In this document: piece by piece, positions 16,001-25,152 of the stretch
Layout of the letters: each line of letters starts with the position of its first letter
How positions within the stretch are numbered: the stretch's first letter is position 1
From: Streptomyces antioxidans
GTDB lineage: Bacteria > Actinomycetota > Actinomycetes > Streptomycetales > Streptomycetaceae
DNA: 64,000 nt
Direction of reading: 5' to 3'
Assembly: GCF_000968685.2 (NCBI RefSeq)
Contig: NZ_LAKD02000054.1
Span: forward strand, 41,508 to 105,507
Program-made: the position numbers and the translations under genes
The notes under the pieces: model-generated
The model's database searches: none
Seen by the model: only the letters and a program-made list of their open reading frames with translations
What the model was told of the DNA's origin: nothing

Positions 16001-16358
16001 GTCTCGGCGCCTTCGGCGCGATTGAGCATGGGTCGGGAGGTGCCGGGCCGGGCTCTCGTCGCAGGCCGCCGGGCCGGTGGGAGCGGAGGCCGGTGACGGA
16101 TTCCCGGCTGGGGCTGGGGCCGAAACCGGACAGCGGGAGGGCGGGGGTGCTTCCAGAATTCGCTTGATGTATTAGTTGCGCCAGATCAAGCGATTTTTCA
16201 AGGGGGTGCCCGAACCCCCGGCGCCCGTGGCCCGGAGCGGACCCCGGCCCCCGAGCACGGAAGCCGCCACCGGCGACCACCTCCACCGGCCGGCGCCCGG
16301 CGACGCATCCCGCGCCCCGGCGCCCCTGCCCCATGCTCAATCGCCGAAGGCGCGAGAC
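16001..16358. repeat. MITE/BIME-like inverted-repeat element
   Basis: The left end 16001-16032 and right end 16330-16358 are reverse complements apart from 1-nt and 2-nt indels (29 matched positions, core GGCGATTGAGCATGGG). Weaker complementarity continues inward for some 60-70 bases. The core resembles the TTGAG-type inverted repeat at 52988-53382. No transposase or coding content is present. Confidence 0.6.
16161..16199 (+). terminator. Hairpin followed by T-run in AT-rich centre
   Basis: CGCTTGAT (16161-16168) pairs with ATCAAGCG (16185-16192) over a 16-base loop and is followed by ATTTTTC. It looks like an intrinsic terminator on the plus strand, unusually AT-rich for this genome, at the centre of the inverted-repeat element. 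Confidence 0.5.
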
Positions 16359-16609
16359 GGCGCCGCGCCCGGCGGCGGTGCGGACCCCGACGGGCGCCCG
16401 CACCGCCCGCAATGCGGCGCCCCCGGGGGCTGGTCCTGGACGCCGGTCCCGGGCGAACCCCGGTCCGCTGAGCGTACGCTTGGAAAAAAGAGTTCCGCGT
16501 CACAGCCCGCACCCCGTGACCCTGCCGATACGTACGGGTAACTTCCCTCGAAGTACCGCCCCATCTCGCCCACCTCGCCCACCTCACCCCTCGCCCCCAT
16601 GGAGCCGTG

Positions 16610-17830
16610 ATGCCCGAAGCAGTGATCGTCTCTGCCGCCCGTTCCCCCATCGGCCGCGCCTTCAAGGGTTCGCTCAAGGATCTGCGGCCCGACGACCTCA
16701 CCGCCGAGATCATCCAGACCGCGCTCGCCAAGGTCCCCGAGCTCGACCCCCGCGAGATCGACGACCTGATGCTCGGCTGTGGGCTCCCGGGCGGCGAGCA
16801 GGGGCACAACCTGGGGCGGATCGTGGCCGTACAGCTGGGGATGGACCACCTCCCCGGCTGTACGATCACCCGCTACTGCTCCTCCTCACTCCAGACCTCG
16901 CGGATGGCACTGCACGCCATCAAGGCGGGCGAGGGCGACGTCTTCATCTCGGCGGGCGTCGAGATGGTCTCGCGGTCGAAGAAGGGCACCTCGGACGGGC
17001 TGCCGGACACCCACAACCCGGTGTTCGCGGAGGCCGAGGCCCGTACGGCCGCACGCGCCGAGCAGGGCGGATCCGACTGGCACGACCCGCGCGAGGACGA
17101 TTCGCTGCCCGATCCGTACATCGCGATGGGCCAGACCGCCGAGAACCTGGCCCGGCTCAAGGGGATCACCCGCGAGGAGATGGACGAGTTCGGCGTGCGG
17201 TCCCAGAACCTCGCCGAGGAGGCCATCAAGAAGGGCTTCTGGGAGCGCGAGATCACCCCGGTGACCACCCCCGACGGCACGGTCGTCAGCCAGGACGACG
17301 GCCCTCGCGCGGGCACCACCCTGGAGGGGGTGCAGGGCCTGAAGCCGGTCTTCCGCCCCGACGGCCGGATCACCGCGGGCAACTGCTGCCCGCTCAACGA
17401 CGGCGCCGCGGCGCTGGTGATCATGTCCGACACCAAGGCGCGGGAGCTGGGCGTGACCCCGCTGGCGCGGATCGTGTCCACCGGTGTCACCGGCCTCTCC
17501 CCCGAGATCATGGGCTACGGCCCGGTCGAGGCGTCCAAGCAGGCGCTGGCCCGCGCCGGGATGTCGATCGGCGACATCGACCTGGTGGAGATCAACGAGG
17601 CGTTCGCCGCGCAGGTCATCCCGTCCTACCGCGATCTGGGCATCGACCTGGACCGACTCAATGTCAACGGCGGCGCGATCGCCGTGGGCCACCCCTTCGG
17701 CATGACCGGCGCCCGGATCACCGGCACGCTGATCAATTCGCTGCAGTTCCACGACAAGCAGTTCGGCCTGGAGACCATGTGCGTCGGTGGCGGCCAGGGC
17801 ATGGCGATGGTCATCGAGCGCCTGAGCTAG
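16610..17830 (+). CDS. Acetyl-CoA C-acyltransferase (thiolase)
   Basis: A 406-residue thiolase catalysing CoA-dependent thiolysis or Claisen condensation in fatty-acid or acetoacetyl-CoA metabolism. The acylated cysteine is C90 (YCSSSLQ); the other catalytic signatures are NEAFA, GHPFGMTGAR (His) and CVGGGQG (C-terminal Cys). Length fits the biosynthetic/degradative thiolase family. The ATG at 16610 follows GGAG by 5 bases; a GTG immediately before is possible. It stands alone, so its pathway partners are elsewhere. Confidence 0.9.
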   Translation: MPEAVIVSAARSPIGRAFKGSLKDLRPDDLTAEIIQTALAKVPELDPREIDDLMLGCGLPGGEQGHNLGRIVAVQLGMDHLPGCTITRYCSSSLQTSRMALHAIKAGEGDVFISAGVEMVSRSKKGTSDGLPDTHNPVFAEAEARTAARAEQGGSDWHDPREDDSLPDPYIAMGQTAENLARLKGITREEMDEFGVRSQNLAEEAIKKGFWEREITPVTTPDGTVVSQDDGPRAGTTLEGVQGLKPVFRPDGRITAGNCCPLNDGAAALVIMSDTKARELGVTPLARIVSTGVTGLSPEIMGYGPVEASKQALARAGMSIGDIDLVEINEAFAAQVIPSYRDLGIDLDRLNVNGGAIAVGHPFGMTGARITGTLINSLQFHDKQFGLETMCVGGGQGMAMVIERLS

Positions 17831-17956
17831 GCGACGCGCCTGAGCTAGGCGGCGCCCGGGGTCCCCGTCGCCGGGGGCTCCGCCCCCTGGGCCCAGGGGG
17901 CCGCGGGCCTGCCCCGACCCGTCTGCGACACTGGTTCGATCCGGGCCGTGACCGAA

Positions 17957-17990
17957 TCTCCCCCAGGATGTGACAAAAGTCCTGGGAGAG
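17957..17990. terminator. Hairpin downstream of thiolase
   Basis: CCCAGGA (17962-17968) pairs with TCCTGGG (17980-17986), extended with flanking CTC/GAG. It is the only clear structure in the 311-base gap 17831-18141 apart from a GGGGGCTCCGCCCCC palindrome near 17873; the promoter of the next gene should lie after it. Confidence 0.5.
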
Positions 17991-18141
17991 CGCCGTCTCC
18001 GCAGCTCAGCACCGGTGACCATAGGCCCGCCCGGTTCCGAATTCTGCCCATTTGGTGATGGTATGCGCTGACGTCGAGAGGCGATAAGCCTCAAGCTGAG
18101 GTAGGAATTCGGGGGATCTACAGCCAACCGGGAGTACGTCA

Positions 18142-19101
18142 GTGAGCCCCACGAGTCTTGTCCTCCTCCTGGCCGCGGTGACCGCCACGGCCGTAGGGGC
18201 CGCCGCCTTGCACACCGCACGCGGGGTGCGCCGGCAGATCAGTGAGCTGCACGCCGAGCTCGCGGCCACCGCGACCACCGTGGCCGCCGGTGCCCGGACG
18301 GGCGGCGGCGGAAGCACGGGCGGCGGCGGAGGGGACGGTGGCGAGGAGGGCGGCGCGACGGTGCCCGCACCCCGCGCCACCCCGGCCGCCGAGATACGCG
18401 CGGCCGTCGCCGACGCGCTGGCCGAGGAGCGGGAGCGCGAACTGGCCGAGGCGCGGGCGTTCTGGGCCGCCCAGGAGGCCCGGGACTCCGCCGGATCGGC
18501 CGACGCCCACTCGCTGCTGAACGGGCCGGGCGGGTTCGGCGAGGACGCCCCCCAGGACGCGCAGCTCTTCGTGCCCCGCCAGGCCGACCTGGCCGGGCTC
18601 GAACCGCTGCTCGGGCTGGACGCGCTGGGCCCCGAGGCCATGGACTCCGCCGGGGACCAGGAGCCCGAGGTCGAGTCCGGGGTGGAGCTGGAGCTCGGCG
18701 CCGGGGCCGAGCCCGCGGCCGAGCCCCGGGAGTCGGCGGAGCTGGCGGCGGCCCGCCGCCGCCATCCGTCCCACCCCGACTTCACCCCGTCGTCACCCGT
18801 CGCCGACCACGACCGTACGGTCACCCGGCTCACCGAGCTGGCCGACGCCCGCACCCCGCTGTCCGACGTGCGGCCCGGTCCCCTCGGCACCCTCGATGTC
18901 TACGTCTTCGCCGACGGCACCACGATCTGCATGACCCCGGGCCACCGGGAGACGGCGGAGCGGCTGGCGGACGCGCTGCGCGAGGGCGCCGCCCCTGTGC
19001 TGCTGGGCGGCTCGGGCGTCTCCGGTGCGTACGCGCTCACGTTCGGTTGCGGCGAGGAGAACGTGTACGTCCTCGCCGACCGCGTCATCGCCTCCCTGTA
19101 A
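18142..19101 (+). CDS. Conserved streptomycete membrane-anchored hypothetical protein
   Basis: A 319-residue protein starting with GTG (GGGAG seven bases upstream). A single N-terminal membrane helix (SLVLLLAAVTATAVGAAAL) is followed by a Gly-rich linker, an Ala/Glu-rich helical stretch and an acidic low-complexity region. The last 100 residues look folded: LGTLDVYVFADGTTICMTPG, then LLGGSGVSGAYALTF. I do not recognise a named domain; similar proteins are conserved in the genus. No catalytic motif is apparent. Confidence 0.7.
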   Translation: MSPTSLVLLLAAVTATAVGAAALHTARGVRRQISELHAELAATATTVAAGARTGGGGSTGGGGGDGGEEGGATVPAPRATPAAEIRAAVADALAEERERELAEARAFWAAQEARDSAGSADAHSLLNGPGGFGEDAPQDAQLFVPRQADLAGLEPLLGLDALGPEAMDSAGDQEPEVESGVELELGAGAEPAAEPRESAELAAARRRHPSHPDFTPSSPVADHDRTVTRLTELADARTPLSDVRPGPLGTLDVYVFADGTTICMTPGHRETAERLADALREGAAPVLLGGSGVSGAYALTFGCGEENVYVLADRVIASL

Positions 19102-19243
19102 GGGCACATCGCGCTGTAAGGGCCACACCGCCCTGTGAGGACCACACCGCCCCGCAGCCAGGGGCGCTCGGACGACGCACACGGCATGCACTCAGACGGC
19201 ACATGCGCAAGCGGGCCCCCAAGCCCACGCCGCATGCGAGCCC

Positions 19244-19585
19244 TCAGACGCCGCAGCGCCCGGTCGCCCCGGCCACCAGCGCCACCGCCTCGGCGGCCCC
19301 CCGCGCCGCATCCCCGCCCCCGGCGCCGCCCGGCGCACGCTCCAGCGCGTGCACCAAGTCGTGTCCGGCCACCGCCACCTGGTCGGCGACCACGAACAGC
19401 CCCGCGTCCGGCATGATCCGCGGCGGGGTTCCCGGCTCCTCGAGCCGCTGTGCGCGCACCGACAATTCCCTAGCCAGGGCCAGTCCTTCGGCCGCCGCGC
19501 CCGCGCGCAGCCGGGACTGCGGAAGGATGCGCAACCGGTCGGCCAGCCGGTCGACGGCGGTCAGGAGGGGGGTGACATCATCCAC
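19244..19585 (-). CDS. Small conserved hypothetical protein
   Basis: A 113-residue mostly helical protein beginning VDDVTPLLTAVDRLADRLR from a GTG at 19583-19585. It has no signal or membrane segment. The frame has convincing composition (leucine/alanine helices with regular charge) and I recall orthologues in other streptomycetes, function unknown. The ribosome site is poorly spaced, so the start is uncertain. It is divergent from the DUF4287 gene. Confidence 0.55.
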   Translation of the reverse strand: MDDVTPLLTAVDRLADRLRILPQSRLRAGAAAEGLALARELSVRAQRLEEPGTPPRIMPDAGLFVVADQVAVAGHDLVHALERAPGGAGGGDAARGAAEAVALVAGATGRCGV

Positions 19586-19704
19586 GCTCCGAGCGTATGC
19601 GCCACTGAGGGACTGTTGCCAACGGGCGAACAGTCAGGCACGGTGAGCTGAAGGAAACCCGGGCCATGGCCCCGGGTCCGGCATGGAAGCGTCCGGAGGC
19701 GCCG

Positions 19705-19935
19705 ATGTCCCAAATCTTCTCCGACGAGACTCACCGGAACCTACTCTCCCGCATCCCCCAGTGCACGGGCCGTGAAGTCGCCGACTGGCTGCGCACGGTC
19801 GACGAGGGCCCCGCTTTCTTCCGATTCGAGGAGAAGGTCAGCTGGCTGCGCGGCGAGCACCAGCTCGCCTACGGCCATGCGAAGGCCATCATCCATGAAC
19901 ACGACTTGAGGCGTGCGGCACGCAAGCTGCTGTAG
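19705..19935 (+). CDS. DUF4287 domain protein
   Basis: A 76-residue cytosolic protein whose sequence (CTGREVADWLRTV, EKVSWLRGEHQLAYGHAKAII) matches the DUF4287 family, small helical proteins of unknown function. GGAGG lies 5 bases before the ATG at 19705; an upstream in-frame start has no site. A strong terminator follows. Confidence 0.75.
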   Translation: MSQIFSDETHRNLLSRIPQCTGREVADWLRTVDEGPAFFRFEEKVSWLRGEHQLAYGHAKAIIHEHDLRRAARKLL

Positions 19936-20002
19936 CCGCTGCCCGGAGGCAGAAGCGTGTATGACAGACCCACCGAACGGAGCGGCTTAAGCCGCACAGG
20001 AA

Positions 20003-20040
20003 GAAGGGCCCGCGGAGGTCTTCCCCTCCGCGGGCCCTTC
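20003..20040. terminator. Strong bidirectional terminator
   Basis: GAAGGGCCCGCGGAGG (20003-20018) is perfectly complementary to 20025-20040 with a six-base loop. It lies between the convergent DUF4287 and Bax-inhibitor genes and would serve both. Confidence 0.9.
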
Positions 20041-20104
20041 TACGTGCTCCCTACGTGCTACGCGACACTCCGTGCGTGCTGCGCGACACTCCGGGCCAGA
20101 ACCG

Positions 20105-21001
20105 CTAGTCCCTGAAGATCGAGATCAGCCGGAGCAGCTCCAGGTAGATCCACACCAGCGAGAGCGTCAGCCCGAAGGCGGCCAGCCAGGACTCCTCACG
20201 CGGAGCGCCGTACCGGACACCGTCCTCGACCTGCTTGAAGTCCATCGCCAGGAACGCCGCGCCGAGCACGACGCCGATCAGCCCGAAGACGATGCCGAGG
20301 CCACCGCTGCGGAAGCCGAGGCCGTCCCCGCCACCGATGGCGGCGAACAGCAGGTTGACCGCCATCAGCAGGATGAAGCCGATCGCGGCGGCGAGCACAA
20401 AGCGCTGGAATCGCGCGTTCACCCGGATGAGACGGGTCTTGTACGCGACGAGCACACCGACGAACACGGCCATCGTGCCGAGCACGGCCTGCATCGGGAT
20501 GCCGGACCAGCGATCGTTGTACACCTGGCTGATGACGCCGAGGAAGAGACCCTCGAAGAGGGCGTAACCCATGATCAGCGCGGGCGAGGCCGTGCGCTTG
20601 AACGACTGGACGAGGCCGAGCACCATCGCCACGAGCGCGGCGCCGATGCCCACGCCCACCGGAAGCTGCGCGATCCACGCGACCGCGGCGGCGACGATGA
20701 CGGTACCGAGGGTCATACCGGTGCGCATGACGACGTCGTCCATCGTCATGCGACCGGTCTGCAGCGTGCCCGCCGGCGGCGCGCCGTACATCTGCTGCAG
20801 CTGTTCGGGGGTCAGATTCTGCTGGTCGCCCGCCGCGTAGGGGTTCGTGGGCGCCTGTGTCTGCGCGTGCGGGTTACCGCCCGCGTACGGGTTGGCCTGA
20901 CCGGCGGCGGGACTCCCGGCCTGCGGCGCCGCGCCGAAACCGGCGTAGCCGCCGCTGCGGCTGAACCCCCGTCGCGAGAAGACCGGGTTGCTGCTCCTCA
21001 T
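20105..21001 (-). CDS. Bax inhibitor-1 / YccA family membrane protein
   Basis: A 298-residue protein. A cytosolic Gly/Pro/Asn-rich N-terminus (YAGGN, NPYAAG) of about 85 residues precedes seven membrane helices with the BI-1 hallmarks: TGMTLGTVIVAAA, MGYALFEGLFLGVISQVY and the C-terminal YLELLRLISIFRD. The family comprises putative pH-dependent Ca2+ leak channels or stress modulators; no substrate can be stated here. The ATG at 20999-21001 follows GGAGGAGTGAG. Confidence 0.9.
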   Translation of the reverse strand: MRSSNPVFSRRGFSRSGGYAGFGAAPQAGSPAAGQANPYAGGNPHAQTQAPTNPYAAGDQQNLTPEQLQQMYGAPPAGTLQTGRMTMDDVVMRTGMTLGTVIVAAAVAWIAQLPVGVGIGAALVAMVLGLVQSFKRTASPALIMGYALFEGLFLGVISQVYNDRWSGIPMQAVLGTMAVFVGVLVAYKTRLIRVNARFQRFVLAAAIGFILLMAVNLLFAAIGGGDGLGFRSGGLGIVFGLIGVVLGAAFLAMDFKQVEDGVRYGAPREESWLAAFGLTLSLVWIYLELLRLISIFRD

Positions 21002-21187
21002 CTCACTCCTCCGTGGCCGCCGGGCGCGACCTTGACTCAAGAGTAATGGGTAAGCAAAGAATGCACCCTAGTGCCCAAGGAGGATCTTTTCATGCAGGAA
21101 GAAGCCGCGCGAGGCCCCCTACGGACCCCGCGCACGCACTTGGGGCGACCAACCACACACGCTGAGTGCGCCCACCGGATCTGACGG

Positions 21188-21270
21188 TGCCCGGAACCGG
21201 ACTTGAACCGGTACGCCCGCGAGGGGCAGCGAGGTTTAAGCTCGCCGTGTCTGCATTCCACCATCCGGGC
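21188..21270 (-). tRNA. bldA: tRNA-Leu(UAA), bldA-type
   Basis: On the minus strand GCCCGGA (acceptor 5' side) pairs with the 3' side preceding discriminator A at 21188. The anticodon stem is GCGAG/CTCGC with loop CTTAAAC, giving anticodon UAA, and GGTTCAAGTCC is the T-arm. The long variable arm is that of a class II tRNA-Leu. CCA is not encoded (CCG follows). A UAA anticodon reads UUA, the rare codon that in streptomycetes is reserved for developmental and secondary-metabolism genes; this is the gene known as bldA. Structure and anticodon are seen directly; the role is established for the genus. Confidence 0.95.
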
Positions 21271-21672
21271 GGCGGTTCCCTCTGGGCCGTACGGTGCGCA
21301 TACGGCCCTCCCCTGGAAGAGAGCAGCACGAGCCTATCCGGGGACATGCCCCCGCACAGTGAATCCTCGGCCCGAGGTTGTCTTATTTTATTGGCAACTG
21401 AGGGTGCATCAGCAGCGGGGCGGGGTACCCGAAGATGCCGACGGCCATTGGACCTGCCGATATGCCCTGAACCCCCGTTAACTGGGGATTGACGCAATCT
21501 CGACGCCCCGGACGGGGCGTCCCCTCCTCCTCAAGGAGGACTCCGCCACCACCATCTACATCGCGAGACCCCCACAAGAACGGGAGCACGGGTTGATCCC
21601 GTCCCCCTTCACAACCGGAACCATGGAGTGACGTCCCGCCACTCCCGCAGAGCACGACAGGAGCCATCCACC
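21271..21672. promoter_or_regulatory. Divergent region between bldA and the ABC exporter
   Basis: Contains the bldA promoter (minus) and exporter promoter (plus). An AT-rich tract TTGTCTTATTTTATTGGC lies near 21379-21396. GACGCCCC (21502-21509) and GGGGCGTC (21514-21521) form a hairpin, followed by TCCTCC-TCAA-GGAGGA. No gene is apparent. Confidence 0.45.
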
Positions 21673-22455
21673 GTGACCACCACCCCCTTCGGCGTCGAAA
21701 CCGCCACCCGCGCCACCGCGGCGGCCGCCCGGGCCACGGACCTGAGCAAGGTCTACGGCGAGGGCGAGACCCAGGTAATCGCCCTGGATTCGGTCTCCGT
21801 CGAGTTCCACCAGGCGGAGTTCACCGCGATCATGGGCCCCTCCGGCTCCGGCAAGTCCACGCTGATGCACTGCATGGCGGGCCTCGACACCATCTCCAGC
21901 GGCTCGGCCAGGATCGGCGACGTCGAACTGACCACGCTCAAGGACAAGAAGCTCACCCAGCTGCGCCGCGACAAGATCGGCTTCATCTTCCAGGCGTTCA
22001 ACCTGCTGCCGACGCTGAACGCGCTGGAGAACATCACCCTTCCGATGGACATCGCGGGCCGCAAGGCCGACCAGGCGTGGCTGGACCAGGTGGTGGCCAC
22101 GGTCGGTCTGGCCGGGCGGCTCAAGCACCGCCCCAACCAGCTCTCGGGCGGTCAGCAGCAGCGCGTCGCCGTGGCCCGCGCCCTGGCCGGCCAGCCGGAG
22201 ATCATCTTCGCCGATGAGCCGACCGGCAACCTGGACTCCCGCTCCGGCGCCGAGGTCCTGGGGTTCCTCCGCAACTCGGTGCGGGAGCTGGGCCAGACGG
22301 TCGTGATGGTGACCCATGACCCGGTCGCCGCGGCCTACTCCGATCGGGTGGTCTTCCTCGCCGACGGCCGGATCGTGGACGAGCTGCGCAACCCCACCGC
22401 CGACTCGGTCCTGGACCGCATGAAGCGCTTCGACGCCAAGGGCCGTACGAGCTGA
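21673..22455 (+). CDS. ABC exporter ATPase, MacB/LolD type
   Basis: A 260-residue ATPase of the type 7 (mechanotransmission) ABC systems: Walker A GPSGSGKSTLMH, Q-loop FQAFNLLPTL, signature LSGGQQQRVAVARAL, Walker B IIFADEPTGNLD and switch VTHD. The GTG at 21673 lies nine bases after AGGAG. Seventy-one bases separate it from the FtsX-like permease, with which it forms a complex. Such pairs usually handle peptides, lipids or antibiotics at the cell surface; the cargo is not readable. Confidence 0.9.
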   Translation: MTTTPFGVETATRATAAAARATDLSKVYGEGETQVIALDSVSVEFHQAEFTAIMGPSGSGKSTLMHCMAGLDTISSGSARIGDVELTTLKDKKLTQLRRDKIGFIFQAFNLLPTLNALENITLPMDIAGRKADQAWLDQVVATVGLAGRLKHRPNQLSGGQQQRVAVARALAGQPEIIFADEPTGNLDSRSGAEVLGFLRNSVRELGQTVVMVTHDPVAAAYSDRVVFLADGRIVDELRNPTADSVLDRMKRFDAKGRTS

Positions 22456-22526
22456 CTCGGGGCGCGCGCCCATACCCGCACGCCGCCCCGCACTCCCCCA
22501 CCCCACCCCTTCAGGACTGACACCTC

Positions 22527-25067
22527 ATGCTCCGTACCGCCCTGCGCAATGTGCTTGCGCACAAGGCCCGGTTGCTGATGACCGTGCTCGCCGTGATGCT
22601 CGGCGTGGCCTTCGTCGCCGGCACCCTGGTCTTCACCAACACCATCTCCGACGCGTACCAGAAGAGCTCCCAGAAGGGCTTCAAGGGCGTCGACGTCGCC
22701 ATCACCCCCGACAAGAAGGACGACGACGCCGCCCACCCCGGTGAGGCGCCCCGGCTGAGCCAGCGGCTGCTGGACCAGGCGGCCAAGTCGCCCGGCGCCG
22801 CCTCCGCCTACGGTGTGGTGAAGGGCTCCTCCTCCCTCGCCGACAAGAAGGGCGACCTGATCGGCGGCGGCTTCTCCAACCTCGGCGGCAACTACTACCC
22901 GGGCGCCAACGGCAAGGACCCCCGGTACAACATGGCCGAGGGCCGCGCCCCCAAGTCCGCGGGGGAGATCGCGCTCGACTCCAGGACCGCCGAGCGCGGC
23001 CACTACAAGGCCGGGGACTCCATCCGGGTCTCCGTCGACGGCCCGGTGCGCACCGAGAAGGTCGTCGGCGTCTTCACCACCGACGACGGCAATGTCGCCG
23101 CGGGCGGCACCCTCGCGCTGTACGACACGGTCACCGCCCAGAAGCTGTTCGGCAAGCCCGGGCAGTTCGACGAGATCGATGTGAAGGCCGCCGCGGGCAC
23201 CTCGCAGTCCACCCTGAAGTCGTCGATCGACAAGATCCTTCCCGAGCAGGCCAAGGCCAACACCGCCAAGAAGCTCGCCAAGGACCAGGCCAAGGCGATC
23301 GAAGAGGGCATGAGCAGCATGCAGACCGCGATGCTGGTGTTCGCCGGGATCGCGCTCTTCGTCGGCATCTTCATCATCGTCAACACCTTCTCCATGCTGG
23401 TCGCCCAGCGCACCAGGGAGCTCGCCCTGATGCGCGCGGTGGGTGCGACCCGCCGTCAGGTCACCCGCTCGGTGCTGATCGAGGCCACCGTCGTGGGCGC
23501 CGTCGCGGCCGTGGTGGGCCTCGCCGCCGGTGTCGGCATCGGCGCCGTGCTGCGCTCGGTGCTCAACTCCACCGGGGCCACGGTCCCGGACGGCCCGCTG
23601 GCCGTCGCGCCGACCACGGTGCTGACCTCGGTGGTCGTGGGCGTCGTGGTGACCGTGCTCTCCGCCTGGCTGCCCGGCCGCCGCGCCGCCAAGATCCCGC
23701 CGGTCGCCGCGATGAACAGCGTGCACGCCGCGCCCACCACCCGCGGCCTGGTGGTGCGCAACACCATCGGCACGATCCTCGCCGCGGCCGGTGCCGCGCT
23801 GGTGGTGACCGGTGCGCGCATGGGCAGCGACGGCAAGGGCCCGATGGCGTTCGGCGCCGCCGTCCTGGTGATCGGCGTCTTCGTGCTCACCCCGCTGCTG
23901 TCCCGGCCGCTGATCGCGGCCGCCGCCCCGGTGCTGCGGATCTTCGGGATGCCCGGCAAGCTGGCCCGGCAGAACGCGGTGCGCAACCCGCGCCGCACGG
24001 CCGCCACCGCCTCCGCCCTGATGGTGGGTCTCACCCTGATCACCGGTATGACGGTGATCGCCGGGTCCATGCAGAAGGGGATCGACAAGATGGCGGCCGA
24101 CGGACTGAGGTCCGACTACGTCGTCAGCATGGGTACGCCCGGCGGGCGGCCGCTGTCGCCCGAGGTGTCCAAGTCCCTGGCGAAGCTGCCCGAGGTCACC
24201 TCGATCAGCCCGCTGCGCTCCTCCCCGGCCCGGGTCGCCGGTGACTCCGCGTCCCTGATGGGCGTCGACCCCAAGGCGATCAAGGACCAGGTGGGGATGG
24301 ACTTCACCGAGGGCTCGTTCGGGGCGCTCGGAGGCACCAAGGCCCTCGTCGACGACAAGATCGCCGACAAGAACCACTGGAAGGTCGGCTCGGTCATCCC
24401 GGTGACCTACGAGGACGGCCGCGGCGGCAAGCTGACCGTGGGCGGCATCTACGAGGGCAACCAGATGATCAACGGCGTCATGGTCGACAGCGCCACGGTC
24501 ACCCCGCACATGGCCACCGTCGCGGACTTCCAGGTGATGCTGAAGACCAAGGGCGGCGCCACGGAACACAACAAGGACCTGCTGAAGAAGACGCTCGGCC
24601 AGAACCCGGCGATCAAGATCCAGAACAAGCAGGACATCTCCGACGAGATCGCCAGCGCCTTCACCCTGATGCTGAACATGCTCTACGGGCTGCTCGCCAT
24701 GGCCGTGATCGTCGCCGTGCTCGGTGTCATCAACACCCTGGCGATGTCGGTCTTCGAGCGGTCCAAGGAGATCGGCATGCTGCGGGCGATCGGCCTGGAC
24801 CGGGGCGGCATCAAGCGGATGGTCCGGCTGGAGTCGCTGGTCATCTCGCTCTTCGGCGGGGTGCTCGGCCTCAGCCTCGGTGTCTTCTTCGGCTGGGCGG
24901 CCGGTGAGCTGATCGCCACCGAGCTGCCGAGCTACGAACTGGTGCTTCCGTGGCCCAGGATGGGCCTGTTCCTGCTGATGGCCGCCCTCGTGGGCGTCAT
25001 CGCGGCGCTGTGGCCCGCCCGACGGGCCGCCAAGCTCAACATGCTGGCCGCCATCAAGGCCGAGTAG
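22527..25067 (+). CDS. FtsX/MacB-type ABC permease
   Basis: An 846-residue permease with the duplicated FtsX layout: one N-terminal membrane helix (LLMTVLAVMLGVAFVAGTLVF), an extracellular domain of about 230 residues, three helices (about 265-390), a linker with further helices, a second extracellular domain, and a final set of helices ending ARRAAKLNMLAAIKAE. The repeated LMRAVGATRRQV and MLRAIGLDRGGIK motifs couple to the ATPase. It is in an operon with the upstream ATPase and followed by a strong terminator. Confidence 0.9.
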   Translation: MLRTALRNVLAHKARLLMTVLAVMLGVAFVAGTLVFTNTISDAYQKSSQKGFKGVDVAITPDKKDDDAAHPGEAPRLSQRLLDQAAKSPGAASAYGVVKGSSSLADKKGDLIGGGFSNLGGNYYPGANGKDPRYNMAEGRAPKSAGEIALDSRTAERGHYKAGDSIRVSVDGPVRTEKVVGVFTTDDGNVAAGGTLALYDTVTAQKLFGKPGQFDEIDVKAAAGTSQSTLKSSIDKILPEQAKANTAKKLAKDQAKAIEEGMSSMQTAMLVFAGIALFVGIFIIVNTFSMLVAQRTRELALMRAVGATRRQVTRSVLIEATVVGAVAAVVGLAAGVGIGAVLRSVLNSTGATVPDGPLAVAPTTVLTSVVVGVVVTVLSAWLPGRRAAKIPPVAAMNSVHAAPTTRGLVVRNTIGTILAAAGAALVVTGARMGSDGKGPMAFGAAVLVIGVFVLTPLLSRPLIAAAAPVLRIFGMPGKLARQNAVRNPRRTAATASALMVGLTLITGMTVIAGSMQKGIDKMAADGLRSDYVVSMGTPGGRPLSPEVSKSLAKLPEVTSISPLRSSPARVAGDSASLMGVDPKAIKDQVGMDFTEGSFGALGGTKALVDDKIADKNHWKVGSVIPVTYEDGRGGKLTVGGIYEGNQMINGVMVDSATVTPHMATVADFQVMLKTKGGATEHNKDLLKKTLGQNPAIKIQNKQDISDEIASAFTLMLNMLYGLLAMAVIVAVLGVINTLAMSVFERSKEIGMLRAIGLDRGGIKRMVRLESLVISLFGGVLGLSLGVFFGWAAGELIATELPSYELVLPWPRMGLFLLMAALVGVIAALWPARRAAKLNMLAAIKAE

Positions 25068-25095
25068 CCGCGTAGCGGAGCACAGCGCACACGGG

Positions 25096-25134
25096 ACGTC
25101 CCCGTCCGCCCCTCCCCGGGGCGGACGGGGACGT
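25096..25134. terminator. Bidirectional terminator
   Basis: ACGTCCCCGTCCGCCCC (25096-25112) pairs perfectly with 25118-25134 over a five-base loop, between the convergent exporter and cyclopropane synthase genes. Confidence 0.9.
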
Positions 25135-25152
25135 TCGCGCGTGCGGCCGCCT

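Larger units (their letters stand above)
15628..16609. other. 982-base intergenic region without a credible gene
   Basis: It holds the decayed repeats (to about 15900), an inverted-repeat element (16001-16358) with an AT-rich centre, and the thiolase promoter area. Several open frames exist on both strands but all show low-complexity Arg/Pro/Gly composition typical of GC-rich noncoding DNA. Confidence 0.7.

Noticed and set aside
21166..21492. Plus-strand frames across the tRNA gene
   Set aside because: They overlap a structurally clear tRNA and have no coding features.
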